A stretch of DNA of 64,000 bases from Bacteroidetes bacterium GWF2_33_38 (GCA_001769505.1 MEOF01000041.1:1-64000), one strand, 5' to 3'. Shown: positions 7,447-15,297, counted from the first letter of the stretch. Numbers and translations: made by a program. The notes: generated by a model from the letters alone, not told the origin.

Positions 7447-9027
7447 TTAATTTTTATTCAAACAACATTTTTTATATTTTTTTCCACTACCACAAGGACA
7501 AGGCTCGTTACGACCAACTTTCGGTTCTTTTTTTTCAATAGAATTTTGAATGTATTCATAATCATCGTTTATTTCATCATTATCATTGAAGGGATTTTTT
7601 TGATTTTCGCTCCAACTATTTATTTTGTTATATGTTTCAGTTATTGAAAGGATTTCATTTTTATTTGTAAATAAACTTTCTTCTCTAAAAAGTTTTTGCA
7701 CATCATCAAAATCGCCACACGCAAATAAATCGACTATGTTTTTTTGATATAATTTTTCGATATCCGGCAATAATTCATTGGCTTTAATATCTAAAATATT
7801 ATTTACTAATGAGCCTAAGAAGATGCTATCTATAACATTATCCTCAATTTTACTATTCAGAAAGAATATTATCACTTTTTTGAACCATCCAATAGCCTCG
7901 GTTTTTCTGTCAGGATTGTGTAAAACTGTTTGAGCAATTAATTCTGTAACTGCTGATTTGCAGAAAGAATAAATACCTGGCTCTTGAATAAATTTCAGAT
8001 ATATGTCAAGATTTTTGTTTTCGATATTATATAATATTTGCCAAATAATTTCGGTTAGAGTATCACCTAAGTAAAAATCTAAAAAACCTTCGTCTTGTTT
8101 TAAAAAATTCAATACTGAATTTAAACTTTCGCTTGCTTTTAATTCGCCTAAAATGATTAATGAATGAATTGCAAATGAGCTGTTTTCTTCAATTAATCCA
8201 TCATAATTAAGAAAGTAATTGTATCGTTCTACACTATCTGTCAGTATTTTTTCTAAATCGGCAATTAAAGTTTTGCGTGGTAGGTTTAATATTTCGACAA
8301 TTATATTTTCACTTATACCAGAACCATTTGTGTATAGTTGTTCTATTTCTGAGTGATTAAATTGTGGCATTTCTGTTTTATTACCAGATTTTGTAGGTTC
8401 TATATCTATGTAAATATTATTTTCTTGATTTTCCACCATTCTTTTACTAGCAGCTTTTATTTTTGCTTTGAAAAGAATTCCTTCTATTATTTCAATTTTT
8501 GGACTTTCAGGATAGACTTCTTTCATTATTTCCATTCTTAGCTCAGCTTCTTCTATTTCACCCAGTTCGGCAAAATAGATTACTGTAATACTAAAAAATG
8601 CTATTACTTCATCGACATGAAATGTATCTCTTTCAGGAAAAAGTGCTTTTAAGTCTAATTTTTCGCCAAGGACTTCAGGTATTTTTTCAAATTCTTGATT
8701 CTGCCAATATTCTGCTGCGAGATTTATTTTTCCATATAAATAATTTGGGTGCTCGGCAATTATCCAATGATTTACTTCATTGGCTTTTTTTCTATTGCCC
8801 ATATTTTGATATGTTACCGACAAATAGTTTTTTAATGTTGGTACTTGTGGGTATTTTTCAATTAAGCGTACAAATTTTTTAATACTCGATTCTTTGCCTT
8901 TTTGTGCTAAATAATGTAAATCTGCTAATTGTATATTTAATTCATGCGGTATCGGGAAAAGATTATTAATATAATTTTCATCGCTTGTTATTTTGTAACC
9001 TGATAGTAATAATTTCTTGCTTTTCAT
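7447..9027 (-). CDS. TPR / DUF1186-like protein with C-terminal SEC-C zinc motif
   Basis: This protein has about 526 residues. The N-terminal region is helical-repeat (TPR-like, for example NYLSVTYQNMGNRKKANEV). The middle resembles DUF1186 (LPRKTLIADLEKIL, then FAIHSLIILGELKASESLN and HEAT-like pairs). The last residues form a SEC-C zinc motif, NEPCPCGSGKKYKKCC, like that of SecA. I start it at 9027 (MKSKK); the frame open from 9072 begins with residues encoded by a GTATTGCAATAC palindrome. It lies immediately downstream of the RAYT gene, and the two are bracketed by hsdS-end repeats. Function unknown; a scaffold or sensor role is possible. Confidence 0.75.
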   Translation of the reverse strand: MKSKKLLLSGYKITSDENYINNLFPIPHELNIQLADLHYLAQKGKESSIKKFVRLIEKYPQVPTLKNYLSVTYQNMGNRKKANEVNHWIIAEHPNYLYGKINLAAEYWQNQEFEKIPEVLGEKLDLKALFPERDTFHVDEVIAFFSITVIYFAELGEIEEAELRMEIMKEVYPESPKIEIIEGILFKAKIKAASKRMVENQENNIYIDIEPTKSGNKTEMPQFNHSEIEQLYTNGSGISENIIVEILNLPRKTLIADLEKILTDSVERYNYFLNYDGLIEENSSFAIHSLIILGELKASESLNSVLNFLKQDEGFLDFYLGDTLTEIIWQILYNIENKNLDIYLKFIQEPGIYSFCKSAVTELIAQTVLHNPDRKTEAIGWFKKVIIFFLNSKIEDNVIDSIFLGSLVNNILDIKANELLPDIEKLYQKNIVDLFACGDFDDVQKLFREESLFTNKNEILSITETYNKINSWSENQKNPFNDNDEINDDYEYIQNSIEKKEPKVGRNEPCPCGSGKKYKKCCLNKN

Positions 9028-9048
9028 TTTTATAAAAGTTTTTGGTTT

Positions 9049-9068
9049 GGGCGTATTGCAATACGTCG
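9049..9068. repeat. REP-like palindrome, imperfect copy
   Basis: This is a near-perfect copy of GGGCGTATTGCAATACGCCC, differing in the right arm. It sits in the 47-base gap between the RAYT gene and the preferred start of the SEC-C gene, where REP elements mobilised by RAYTs are commonly found. Confidence 0.7.
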
Positions 9069-9074
9069 GCACAT

Positions 9075-9830
9075 TTATTTTTTATGAAATTTATCTTCGT
9101 CCCATTTCAGTGGGTTATTTTTAATATAATTAGATATATTCTGATATGATTTTTTGTTTCTAATAATATGCTCCCAGTAATTTTTTTGCCATATTGATTT
9201 TGATAAATCGATGTTTATTTCTGTTAGATTTTCTGATGTGGGGATTTCAGAGAGAGAGATTTCTGTGGAGATTCCTGTGGGGGCGTATTGCAATACGCCC
9301 GTACTGCTGCTGCTGCTGCTATTTTTAATTTTATTTTCTTCATAAATCAATTCTTTTATTCTTTTTGTTGTTGCTCCTTTGTATCCTCTAATTATTGCTC
9401 CTATTGTTTGTGATGGTGATTTGAATTTTTCTGTCGGGGTCGGGGCATGTTTCAATATGTCGTTTTCTGTCGGGGTGTATTGCAATGTTTTATTTTCTGT
9501 CGGGGCGTATTGCAATGTTTTATTTTCTGTCGGGGCGTATTGCAATACGCCCTCTACGGAATAATTAATTTGAATAATTCCGTGCATATGATTTGGCATT
9601 ATTATATATTCTTGTAATGATATATTTTTTCTTATTTCGACGTTTTTTATCCATTCTTCTTGGGCTATTTTACCTAATGGATTTAATATCATTTCGCCAT
9701 TTTTAATTTTACCAAATATTTCTGTTCTATTTTGTGTTACGATGGTAATAAAATATAATCCTTCCTCAGAATAATCGTATTCTTTTAATCTGATTGATTT
9801 GCGGTTATGTTTTTGTGGATTATATTTCAT
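9075..9830 (-). CDS. REP-associated tyrosine transposase (RAYT, Y1/HUH family)
   Basis: This 251-residue Y1 transposase of the IS200/IS605-related RAYT class nicks and joins single-stranded palindromic REP sequences. The N-terminus shows YFITIVTQNRTEIFG, the HUH motif lies in MPNHMHGIIQI, and the catalytic Tyr is likely in NYIKNNPLKW near the C-terminus. The middle is odd. Between the HUH motif and the TIGAIIRGYKG helix lies a repeat insert reading QYAPTENKTL several times, and further on a serine run plus another LQYAPTG, all encoded by copies of the palindrome GTATTGCAATAC. The frame stays open through all copies, so the gene appears intact. Confidence 0.9.
   Translation of the reverse strand: MKYNPQKHNRKSIRLKEYDYSEEGLYFITIVTQNRTEIFGKIKNGEMILNPLGKIAQEEWIKNVEIRKNISLQEYIIMPNHMHGIIQINYSVEGVLQYAPTENKTLQYAPTENKTLQYTPTENDILKHAPTPTEKFKSPSQTIGAIIRGYKGATTKRIKELIYEENKIKNSSSSSSTGVLQYAPTGISTEISLSEIPTSENLTEINIDLSKSIWQKNYWEHIIRNKKSYQNISNYIKNNPLKWDEDKFHKK
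9281..9300. repeat. Perfect 20-bp REP-like palindrome inside the RAYT gene
   Basis: GGGCGTATTGCAATACGCCC is its own reverse complement. It encodes part of the VLQYAPTG stretch. A (GCT)5 run encoding serines follows directly at 9306-9320. Confidence 0.85.
9432..9552. repeat. 30-bp tandem repeats ending in a REP-like palindrome
   Basis: Units containing TTTTCTGTCGGGGYGTATTG recur with a 30-base period (units begin near 9469, 9499 and 9529), with a more degenerate copy upstream from about 9432. The last copy completes the perfect palindrome GGGCGTATTGCAATACGCCC at 9533-9552. The period is a multiple of three, so the RAYT frame is kept and a ten-residue peptide repeat results. Confidence 0.85.
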
Positions 9831-9863
9831 TGTTTTTATGCTTAAAACCTTGCATGAAGGTAT

Positions 9864-11090
9864 TTAAATTTTCAATCTCTTTTTCCCAGTTAATAAAACC
9901 TGCATCAATCCTTTTTTCTGCTCTTTTAGTTTTTCGAGTTTGGCTTTGTAGCTTTGTATTTCTTTATCGGCAGTTTGGAGAACTTTGGCAATAGCGGTTT
10001 GCTCTTCGGTAGACGGTAAATTTAATTTTACATTGCTTATAATATTGTTATATAATCTTTGAATAGTACCTCCTTCGGAGTCATAACGAATTATCTTATA
10101 TACATAAAATAAGTATTCGTTTATTACTTTTGAATTGTCATGACTTATCCAAACAATATTTGAATCCTGAAAATATGCAGGAATACCGTCGTAGACTACT
10201 GTTCTGCCTAATGTTCCAGCAGCAGAAATTAAAATATCACCCTTGCTTGGAAATGAAAATCTGGTTTTGTAATCGTTATAAAGCTCTTTTGAAATATATG
10301 CATCTGCTATTTTTCCGAATGTTCCAATTTTATAAAAAGGAATATCGCCTTTATGTTTAGTTTCATGATTGAAAACTCTTCTACACATTTTTATTTTCCC
10401 AATATTGCCTAACTTATATTCTTTCCAATCCCCACTAAATCCTTTCAAACGTTTTTTCCCAGTTAACAAATTTTGCATTAACCATTTCTTTCTTAATTGT
10501 AAATTGTCAATTATCAATTGTAAATTAGAAATGGCTTTATCCCAAGTGCTGAGAACTTCGGCTATGCGAATTTGTTCGGGGAGTGGTGGAATTGGAAGTT
10601 TTAGTTTTGATAATTCGCTTGAATAAATATGAACGACGGAATTTCCTTGTCCTAAAATTCTTTTTTGTTTTTTTGCAATATCTGTTTCCAAAGCATAAGA
10701 TAAACATTCAGCAGAAAAACTCTCTTTTGTAGATAAAATAATTATATCACCACCAGCATAAGCTTTTTCACTACCCAAATATGCAACAGACTTTCCAATT
10801 TCTTCAACTGTTTCACCTGAACCAGCAAAAAGAATATCTCCATTTTTGATTTCTTGACTTTCGTTGGCTACATCATTTGAAATAAAAGATTTGAATTCTT
10901 TAATAATAAAATCGTGAGTGGTGTATATTTCTCCATAACGAATACAAGGAAAACCGTTTTCAATTACTTGTTCTTTTAAAATTCCTTTTCCTTTAGAAAA
11001 AGTACCAATTTCGCTTAATTCTTTCACTTCCCAATCGCTAGGAATTTTGCCAATTGGAGAGTTTTTATATGTGGTTTGGTTGTTATTCAT
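9864..11090 (-). CDS. hsdS: Type I restriction specificity subunit HsdS (two target domains)
   Basis: This 408-residue subunit of full length has two target-recognition domains separated by the conserved coiled spacer LPEQIRIAEVLSTWDKAISN (about residues 165-185) and ending with EEQTAIAKVLQTADKEIQ and LLTGKKRLKI. It sets the DNA sequence recognised by HsdM and HsdR. Part of the central helix (NLQLIIDNLQLRKKW) is encoded by an AATTG-rich repeat like those near 1240 and 1640. Its start overlaps the stop of the HEPN-like gene by eight bases, indicating coupling. A second, half-length specificity gene lies upstream of hsdM. Confidence 0.95.
   Translation of the reverse strand: MNNNQTTYKNSPIGKIPSDWEVKELSEIGTFSKGKGILKEQVIENGFPCIRYGEIYTTHDFIIKEFKSFISNDVANESQEIKNGDILFAGSGETVEEIGKSVAYLGSEKAYAGGDIIILSTKESFSAECLSYALETDIAKKQKRILGQGNSVVHIYSSELSKLKLPIPPLPEQIRIAEVLSTWDKAISNLQLIIDNLQLRKKWLMQNLLTGKKRLKGFSGDWKEYKLGNIGKIKMCRRVFNHETKHKGDIPFYKIGTFGKIADAYISKELYNDYKTRFSFPSKGDILISAAGTLGRTVVYDGIPAYFQDSNIVWISHDNSKVINEYLFYVYKIIRYDSEGGTIQRLYNNIISNVKLNLPSTEEQTAIAKVLQTADKEIQSYKAKLEKLKEQKKGLMQVLLTGKKRLKI
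10494..10530. repeat. AATTG-rich repeat within hsdS coding sequence
   Basis: AATTGTAAATTGTCAATTAT and the following CAATTGTAAATT lie in the segment coding for the central HsdS coiled coil. They belong to the same word family as the intergenic repeats at 1236-1272 and 1637-1668. Spacer-length changes in this part of HsdS are known to alter type I recognition spacing. Confidence 0.6.
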
Positions 11091-11865
11091 TAAGATTTAT
11101 ATTTTTTTCTAATAGTTCGTTAATATCAAAATTTAGTTTAACTGCAATTATGTTTTTAGTTCCTCTAACTTTTCTAATTCTTACAGCTTCATTTGATAAT
11201 GCTAATTGTTTATGAAGTTCTATTCCGTCTTTTATTAATCTATAAAGTTGCCAGTGGTCATAAGCAAAAGGTTCTCCGCTTTTAATTTCTTGTTTACCTT
11301 CACGCAAGTGATAAATTAATTTATCGGGTTTGGTTTTCTCAAATGGAAAATTCCACTTTCCATTTGAATGTATTGTATTTCTAAAATTATTTAGCAATTC
11401 TAATGAGTTTGCTAATTGAGAATATTTTTCTTTCATTTTTGTATAATATCCTTTTCCAGAAATGGTTTGTTCATATTCTTTTCTGCAATATTCAAATATA
11501 CTCGACATTTTCACAATTCCATTAAATGTTATATATGAACGTTGATTTTCAAATAAATGTCCAAGCGTAACTTCAATACCAGATGCTCTCATATAACTAT
11601 TTACATCATAAACATTTATCAAAGAATAGCAATCGTAAATCATACTCAATAAAGTTTGATGATAATACCCAAATTGTTCTAATCTAAAATCAATTAAATG
11701 TTCTTCAATATCAAGTTTTGCTTTTACTTCATTTTCGCATTCTGAATTAAATTCTAATAAACGAAACAGCAATGACAAACAGGTATTTATATGTCTATCT
11801 AATTTTAAATAGTACTTCCCTTTGTGAAAATCTTGTTTGCTTATGTATTTTATTGGTTTAGTCAA
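11083..11865 (-). CDS. Hypothetical helical protein, HEPN-like candidate
   Basis: This 260-residue, mostly helical protein is not a family I can name. A segment NFRNTIHSNGKW near residues 160-172 resembles the Arg-x-x-x-His motif of HEPN-type RNases, but the spacing is one short of the commonest form, so this is a weak lead. The only start that fits is TTG at 11865. It is translationally coupled to hsdS. A second, decayed copy lies at 247-508 at the far end of the island. The association with hsdS suggests an accessory or anti-phage role; that is inference. Confidence 0.65.
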   Translation of the reverse strand: MTKPIKYISKQDFHKGKYYLKLDRHINTCLSLLFRLLEFNSECENEVKAKLDIEEHLIDFRLEQFGYYHQTLLSMIYDCYSLINVYDVNSYMRASGIEVTLGHLFENQRSYITFNGIVKMSSIFEYCRKEYEQTISGKGYYTKMKEKYSQLANSLELLNNFRNTIHSNGKWNFPFEKTKPDKLIYHLREGKQEIKSGEPFAYDHWQLYRLIKDGIELHKQLALSNEAVRIRKVRGTKNIIAVKLNFDINELLEKNINLNE

Positions 11866-11895
11866 TTAATATTATATTTAATTTGTACTTTTGTA

Positions 11896-12192
11896 TCACA
11901 GCCTTGGAACTTCCTCTCCCGAATGTATATGTCGGTGATGAAGCCAGGTTTTTTTTGCTCCTTTGCCAAGTTCTATCATTTCGAGGATATCCTCGAAATG
12001 ATTCAAAACCGCATTATTACTATTCTTACAAGCATCTTTTGCTTTTTCAATAACTGGCTTAAAATGTCTATATTCTGAATATTCTAAAACTTTAGACAAG
12101 TCTCTGGCTGACCAAAATTCATTTCCTTTTTCATCAACTTTTTTTATTTGCTCAAAAGCTGTTTGATTATGTTTTTGGAGCTTGTTATTCAT
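11896..12192 (-). pseudogene. dinD: Truncated DinD / BRO-N family gene
   Basis: This 98-codon frame matches only the N-terminal part of DNA-damage-inducible protein D: FWSARDLSKVLEYSEYRHFKPVIEKA, then ACKNSNNAVLNHFEDILEMIELGKGAK. Full-length DinD proteins are about 270-290 residues and continue with a conserved SRYACYLI region that is absent here. After GKGAK the frame runs into unrelated residues (KTWLHHRHIHSGEEVPRL). The break looks like a recombination junction, so I treat it as a remnant, although a short BRO-N DNA-binding protein could still be made. Confidence 0.75.
11977..12000. repeat. 24-bp perfect palindrome CATTTCGAG-N6-CTCGAAATG within dinD
   Basis: Arms CATTTCGAG and CTCGAAATG flank GATATC, giving a perfect 24-base palindrome. 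It codes for HFEDILEM in the DinD fragment. A sister inverted repeat with the same arms and spacer length lies just upstream of the gene at 12220-12247. Confidence 0.7.
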
Positions 12193-12219
12193 ATAGTTAA
12201 TTTTAAATTCTTAGTTAAA

Positions 12220-12247
12220 ACCATTTCGAGTATTTGCTCGAAATGGT
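12220..12247. promoter_or_regulatory. Inverted repeat ACCATTTCGAG-N6-CTCGAAATGGT upstream of dinD
   Basis: Eleven-base arms flank the six-base spacer TATTTG. The site is 28 bases upstream of the dinD start and shares its arms with the palindrome inside dinD. It could be an operator for the BRO-N/DinD product or a mobile palindromic repeat; the sequence cannot decide. Confidence 0.45.
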
Positions 12248-12339
12248 CATTAGTAATTATATTGTTTTATTATAACATCTAATATGCACGATAACATTGA
12301 ACATGATATCATGCAAAAGATGTGTTATTGTGTTGTAAT

Positions 12340-12750
12340 TCATAAGTCTTTAACAGGATTTAAAGGATTATTAGGATTGACAAGATTTTTATTATATACT
12401 CTTTTAAAGTCGAGACTTGTTGCTCCAAAGTTTATGAGTAATCCATTTGCAATTCCATAAGCTTCAAGATAATTTATTGCCTGAGCTTTATGCATATCTT
12501 CCAGTTTTTCAACTGCTTTAATCTCAACCATTACAGTTCCTTCGACAAAAAAATCAACTCTGCGTGTGCCTATTGATTGTTCACGATAAAAAATTTCCAT
12601 TTCCTGTTCCCTCACAAATTCCAAACCCTGAAAAGCAAATTCAATTGCTAATGCACGTTGATAAATTACCTCCTGAAAACCATTCCCAAGTGTACGATGA
12701 ACTTGCATGGCACATCCGATAATTTTATGAGTTAAATCATTTATTTCCAT
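12340..12750 (-). CDS. GxxExxY family protein (PD-(D/E)xK-like)
   Basis: This 136-residue protein has the name-giving motif GFQEVIY in RTLGNGFQEVIYQRALAIE, followed by RVDFFVEGTVMVEIKAVEKL, a D-x(n)-ExK arrangement typical of PD-(D/E)xK nucleases. Members are abundant single-gene accessory elements in Bacteroidota. The C-terminal tail (NPNNPLNPVKDL) is encoded by an AATCCT-type repeat that commonly flanks these genes. It lies between hsdM and the dinD remnant, as if inserted there. Its biological role is not established. Confidence 0.85.
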   Translation of the reverse strand: MEINDLTHKIIGCAMQVHRTLGNGFQEVIYQRALAIEFAFQGLEFVREQEMEIFYREQSIGTRRVDFFVEGTVMVEIKAVEKLEDMHKAQAINYLEAYGIANGLLINFGATSLDFKRVYNKNLVNPNNPLNPVKDL

Positions 12751-12794
12751 TTTCTTAAATTAATCCTGTTTTCATTTAATCATTAAAATCGTGT

Positions 12795-14354
12795 TTAAGA
12801 CATTAATTCTTTTAAATATTTATTCATTTCAGTTTGCACGGATTTTAATTCGTCTTCGAGTTTTTCAATTTCTCGTTGAACATCTGAAATATTCACTTCA
12901 GTTTCTTCCTCAAAAGTGTCAACATAACGAGGAATATTCAAATTGAAATCGTTTTCGCTAATTTCTTCAAAAGTGGCAACGTAACTATATTTTTCTTCAA
13001 TTACTCCATCCTTTAATTTCCCTTCGTTAAATTGTCTATATGTTTCAACAATTTTATTGATGTGATTTTCATTCAGTTTATTTTGATTTTTTGCACTATC
13101 GTATTGTTGACTACTATCGATGAATAAAACGTTTTTATTTTTGTCTTTCGCTTTATTAAAGACCAAAATTGCAGCTGGAATTCCAGTTCCAAAGAAAAGA
13201 TTTGCTGGCAATCCAATTACAGCTTCTAAAATATTTTCCTCAATAGTTTTTTGACGTATTTTGCCTTCACTACTTCCACGAAATAAAACTCCGTGTGGAA
13301 CTACAACTCCAACTTTTCCTGTATCGTTTATAGTTTCAATCATGTGACTTATAAAAGCCCAATCTCCTTTGCTTTTTGGTGGAATTCCACGCCAAAAACG
13401 ATTGTATCTATCGGTTTCAGGATCAAAATTAGTTCCTGATTTATTGTCTTCTTTATCGTCAACTTTGCCCCATTTATCTAGCGAAAAAGGTGGATTTGCT
13501 ACAACTGTATCAAATTTCATTAATGCATCGCCTTCTTTCAATTTTGGATTTCTAATTGTATCTCCCCAACGAATTGTTGCACTATCGAAACCGTGCAAAA
13601 ACATATTCATCACAGCCAAAGCCCAAGTGCTTCCGTTTGCTTCTTGTCCATAAAGTGAAAAATTATCGCTTCCAACTTCTTTTCCTGCTTTTATAAGCAA
13701 TGAACCGGAACCGCAAGTTGGGTCGCATATTTTTGCTCCCGATTTTGATTTTGTAAGTTTTGCAAGTAAAGTTGAAACTTCACTTGGAGTGAAAAATTCT
13801 CCGGCTTTTTTTCCTGCATCACTAGCAAAATTGGAAATTAAAAATTCGTAAGCATCACCAATAATGTCGTTCTTTTCTAAATGAGAAGGAGAAAGATTGA
13901 GCTCACTAAAATCGAGAATTAAATTTTTAAGTCTATTGTTTTTATCTTTAGTATCACCCAAATTACTGCTGTTAAACGAAATATTTCTAAAAATACCACT
14001 TCCATCTTCACTACTTAGTTTTTCTCTATTGGCTTCTTCAAGATCGGAAAGTGCAATATCAATTAATTCTCCTAAATTAATTTCATTTCTACCTTCATAC
14101 AAAAACTCAAAACTACTGTTAGACGGAACTATAAAACGCTCCATTTTCATTGCTCTTTCGGTTCGCTCTTCATCTCCTTTGTATTTTTCTAAATATTGAA
14201 TTCGTTTTTCTTTATTAACATCGCTCACATATTTTAGGAAAAGCATTGTGAGTATATAATCTTTGTATTGAGATGGATCAATAACGCTTCTAAATGTATC
14301 GCATGCTTTCCATACAATTTGATTAATTTCTTTTTGAGTAATTTTATTTGCCAT
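12795..14354 (-). CDS. hsdM: Type I DNA methyltransferase subunit HsdM
   Basis: This 519-residue N6-adenine methyltransferase has an N-terminal HsdM_N helical domain (MANKITQKEINQIVWKACD onward), the SAM site DPTCGSGSLLI near residue 211 and the catalytic NPPF near 286. The C-terminal coiled coil (EIEKLEDELKSVQTEMNKYL) contacts HsdS. The length is normal and no disruption is seen. It starts three bases after the stop of a half-length specificity gene, so the two form one operon. Confidence 0.97.
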   Translation of the reverse strand: MANKITQKEINQIVWKACDTFRSVIDPSQYKDYILTMLFLKYVSDVNKEKRIQYLEKYKGDEERTERAMKMERFIVPSNSSFEFLYEGRNEINLGELIDIALSDLEEANREKLSSEDGSGIFRNISFNSSNLGDTKDKNNRLKNLILDFSELNLSPSHLEKNDIIGDAYEFLISNFASDAGKKAGEFFTPSEVSTLLAKLTKSKSGAKICDPTCGSGSLLIKAGKEVGSDNFSLYGQEANGSTWALAVMNMFLHGFDSATIRWGDTIRNPKLKEGDALMKFDTVVANPPFSLDKWGKVDDKEDNKSGTNFDPETDRYNRFWRGIPPKSKGDWAFISHMIETINDTGKVGVVVPHGVLFRGSSEGKIRQKTIEENILEAVIGLPANLFFGTGIPAAILVFNKAKDKNKNVLFIDSSQQYDSAKNQNKLNENHINKIVETYRQFNEGKLKDGVIEEKYSYVATFEEISENDFNLNIPRYVDTFEEETEVNISDVQREIEKLEDELKSVQTEMNKYLKELMS

Positions 14355-14356
14355 AA

Positions 14357-14923
14357 CTAATTATTGATTGCTGAGATTAAACTATTCTGAATGTACTTAT
14401 CTTTAATTTGTTCTAATTTTTTGTAGATATTTTGCTCTTTTTTTTGCAAAAAAGCAATTTTAATAATGAGGTTTTGTTTTTCAAATGAAGGAATTTTTAA
14501 TTCAAGTTCCATCAAATCTACTTTTGATATTGAGGGCATTGAAGAACCTCTTGCTTTAGATTTTAGTATTTCTTGAGTTTTTGGATGGTTTAAGTACCAG
14601 CAAATAAAATCAGAAGCAATACTATTGTGAAATTCTTTTTTTATTTTTATTATTAGAAATGTAGAAGAAGCAACACATCGACCAATTTTATTGTCATATT
14701 TTACCGCAAAATTTTTTGTGCCCTTTGCTGCAAATAGAATATCTCCTTCAAGTAAAAGATGCTTTTCTATTTGAGGGTTTAATGATAAATCAGGAATGAA
14801 AGTGGAAATAAAAACTCCATTCTCGTCGAAGTGTTTTACTTGCAAATACATAATTTCGCCAAAACTTTCTGACTTTGTGTAAATTCCGGTTTGAATATTT
14901 GCAATTTGAGTTAAAGTTCTCAT
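14357..14923 (-). CDS. Half-length HsdS-like specificity protein (single target domain)
   Basis: This 188-residue protein has one target-recognition domain (TLTQIANIQTGIYTK, then LLLEGDILFAAKGTKN, then SSMPSISKVDLMELELKIP) followed by one coiled segment (KIAFLQKKEQNIYKKLEQIK). That is half of a normal HsdS. The start at 14923 (MRTLTQI) fits the family better than the ATG at 14965. It is the first gene of the operon, directly before hsdM. Half-size S proteins can pair to make a symmetric specificity unit, so this may offer a second specificity for the same HsdM/HsdR. Confidence 0.85.
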   Translation of the reverse strand: MRTLTQIANIQTGIYTKSESFGEIMYLQVKHFDENGVFISTFIPDLSLNPQIEKHLLLEGDILFAAKGTKNFAVKYDNKIGRCVASSTFLIIKIKKEFHNSIASDFICWYLNHPKTQEILKSKARGSSMPSISKVDLMELELKIPSFEKQNLIIKIAFLQKKEQNIYKKLEQIKDKYIQNSLISAINN

Positions 14924-14965
14924 TATGATATTGTCTCTTGCTTTCAGGATAACAAAAATACTCAA

Positions 14966-15240
14966 ATAATATTAGAATTCCAATTAAAAACAAATATATT
15001 CATCAGTAGATATTCTACAAATAAATTAAGTGTATGAAATATTTTATAAAGTGGATTAAATTTTTCGCCCACGATTCTTTTTTTTTCATCGTAAAAATAT
15101 CATCTTCATCGTCTATATTTGATGCAGGAAGAGTTTGGAATACTGAAGAGACCGAAGGTCTCAAAATTCATAGTATGCAGCCCATTATCTATCAATTAAA
15201 TTTGATTCAATATGAATCATTTGAATTATACAGCAAATAA
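14966..15240. other. Gap between island and tmRNA terminator
   Basis: No convincing gene is present. A 68-codon plus-strand frame (15034-15240) has no recognisable features. Small inverted repeats occur at 15148-15162 (GAGACC-GAA-GGTCTC) and 15204-15218 (GATTCA-ATA-TGAATC). No integrase gene and no copy of the tmRNA 3' end that would mark an att site was found. Confidence 0.4.
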
Positions 15241-15274
15241 AAAATCCTTTAAACGCTTAGTTTTAAAGGATTTT
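15241..15274 (-). terminator. Terminator hairpin downstream of tmRNA
   Basis: The stem AAAATCCTTTAAA / TTTTAAAGGATTTT (15241-15253 and 15261-15274) lies about 25 bases beyond the tmRNA 3' end. Its A/T-flanked arms allow it to work in either direction. Confidence 0.7.
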
Positions 15275-15297
15275 GAATGATTTGTGATTTAATCCAG

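Noticed and set aside
9432-9552. A CRISPR-like array of 30-bp repeats
   Set aside because: The units are directly tandem with no spacers, lie in a transposase frame and share a REP palindrome; no cas genes are near.
9379-9564. A plus-strand peptide rich in VGAYCN repeats
   Set aside because: It is antisense to the RAYT repeat insert and has no independent support.
15034-15240. A 68-codon gene between the island and tmRNA
   Set aside because: No recognisable motif, promoter or start context; it runs through a gene-free gap up to the tmRNA terminator.
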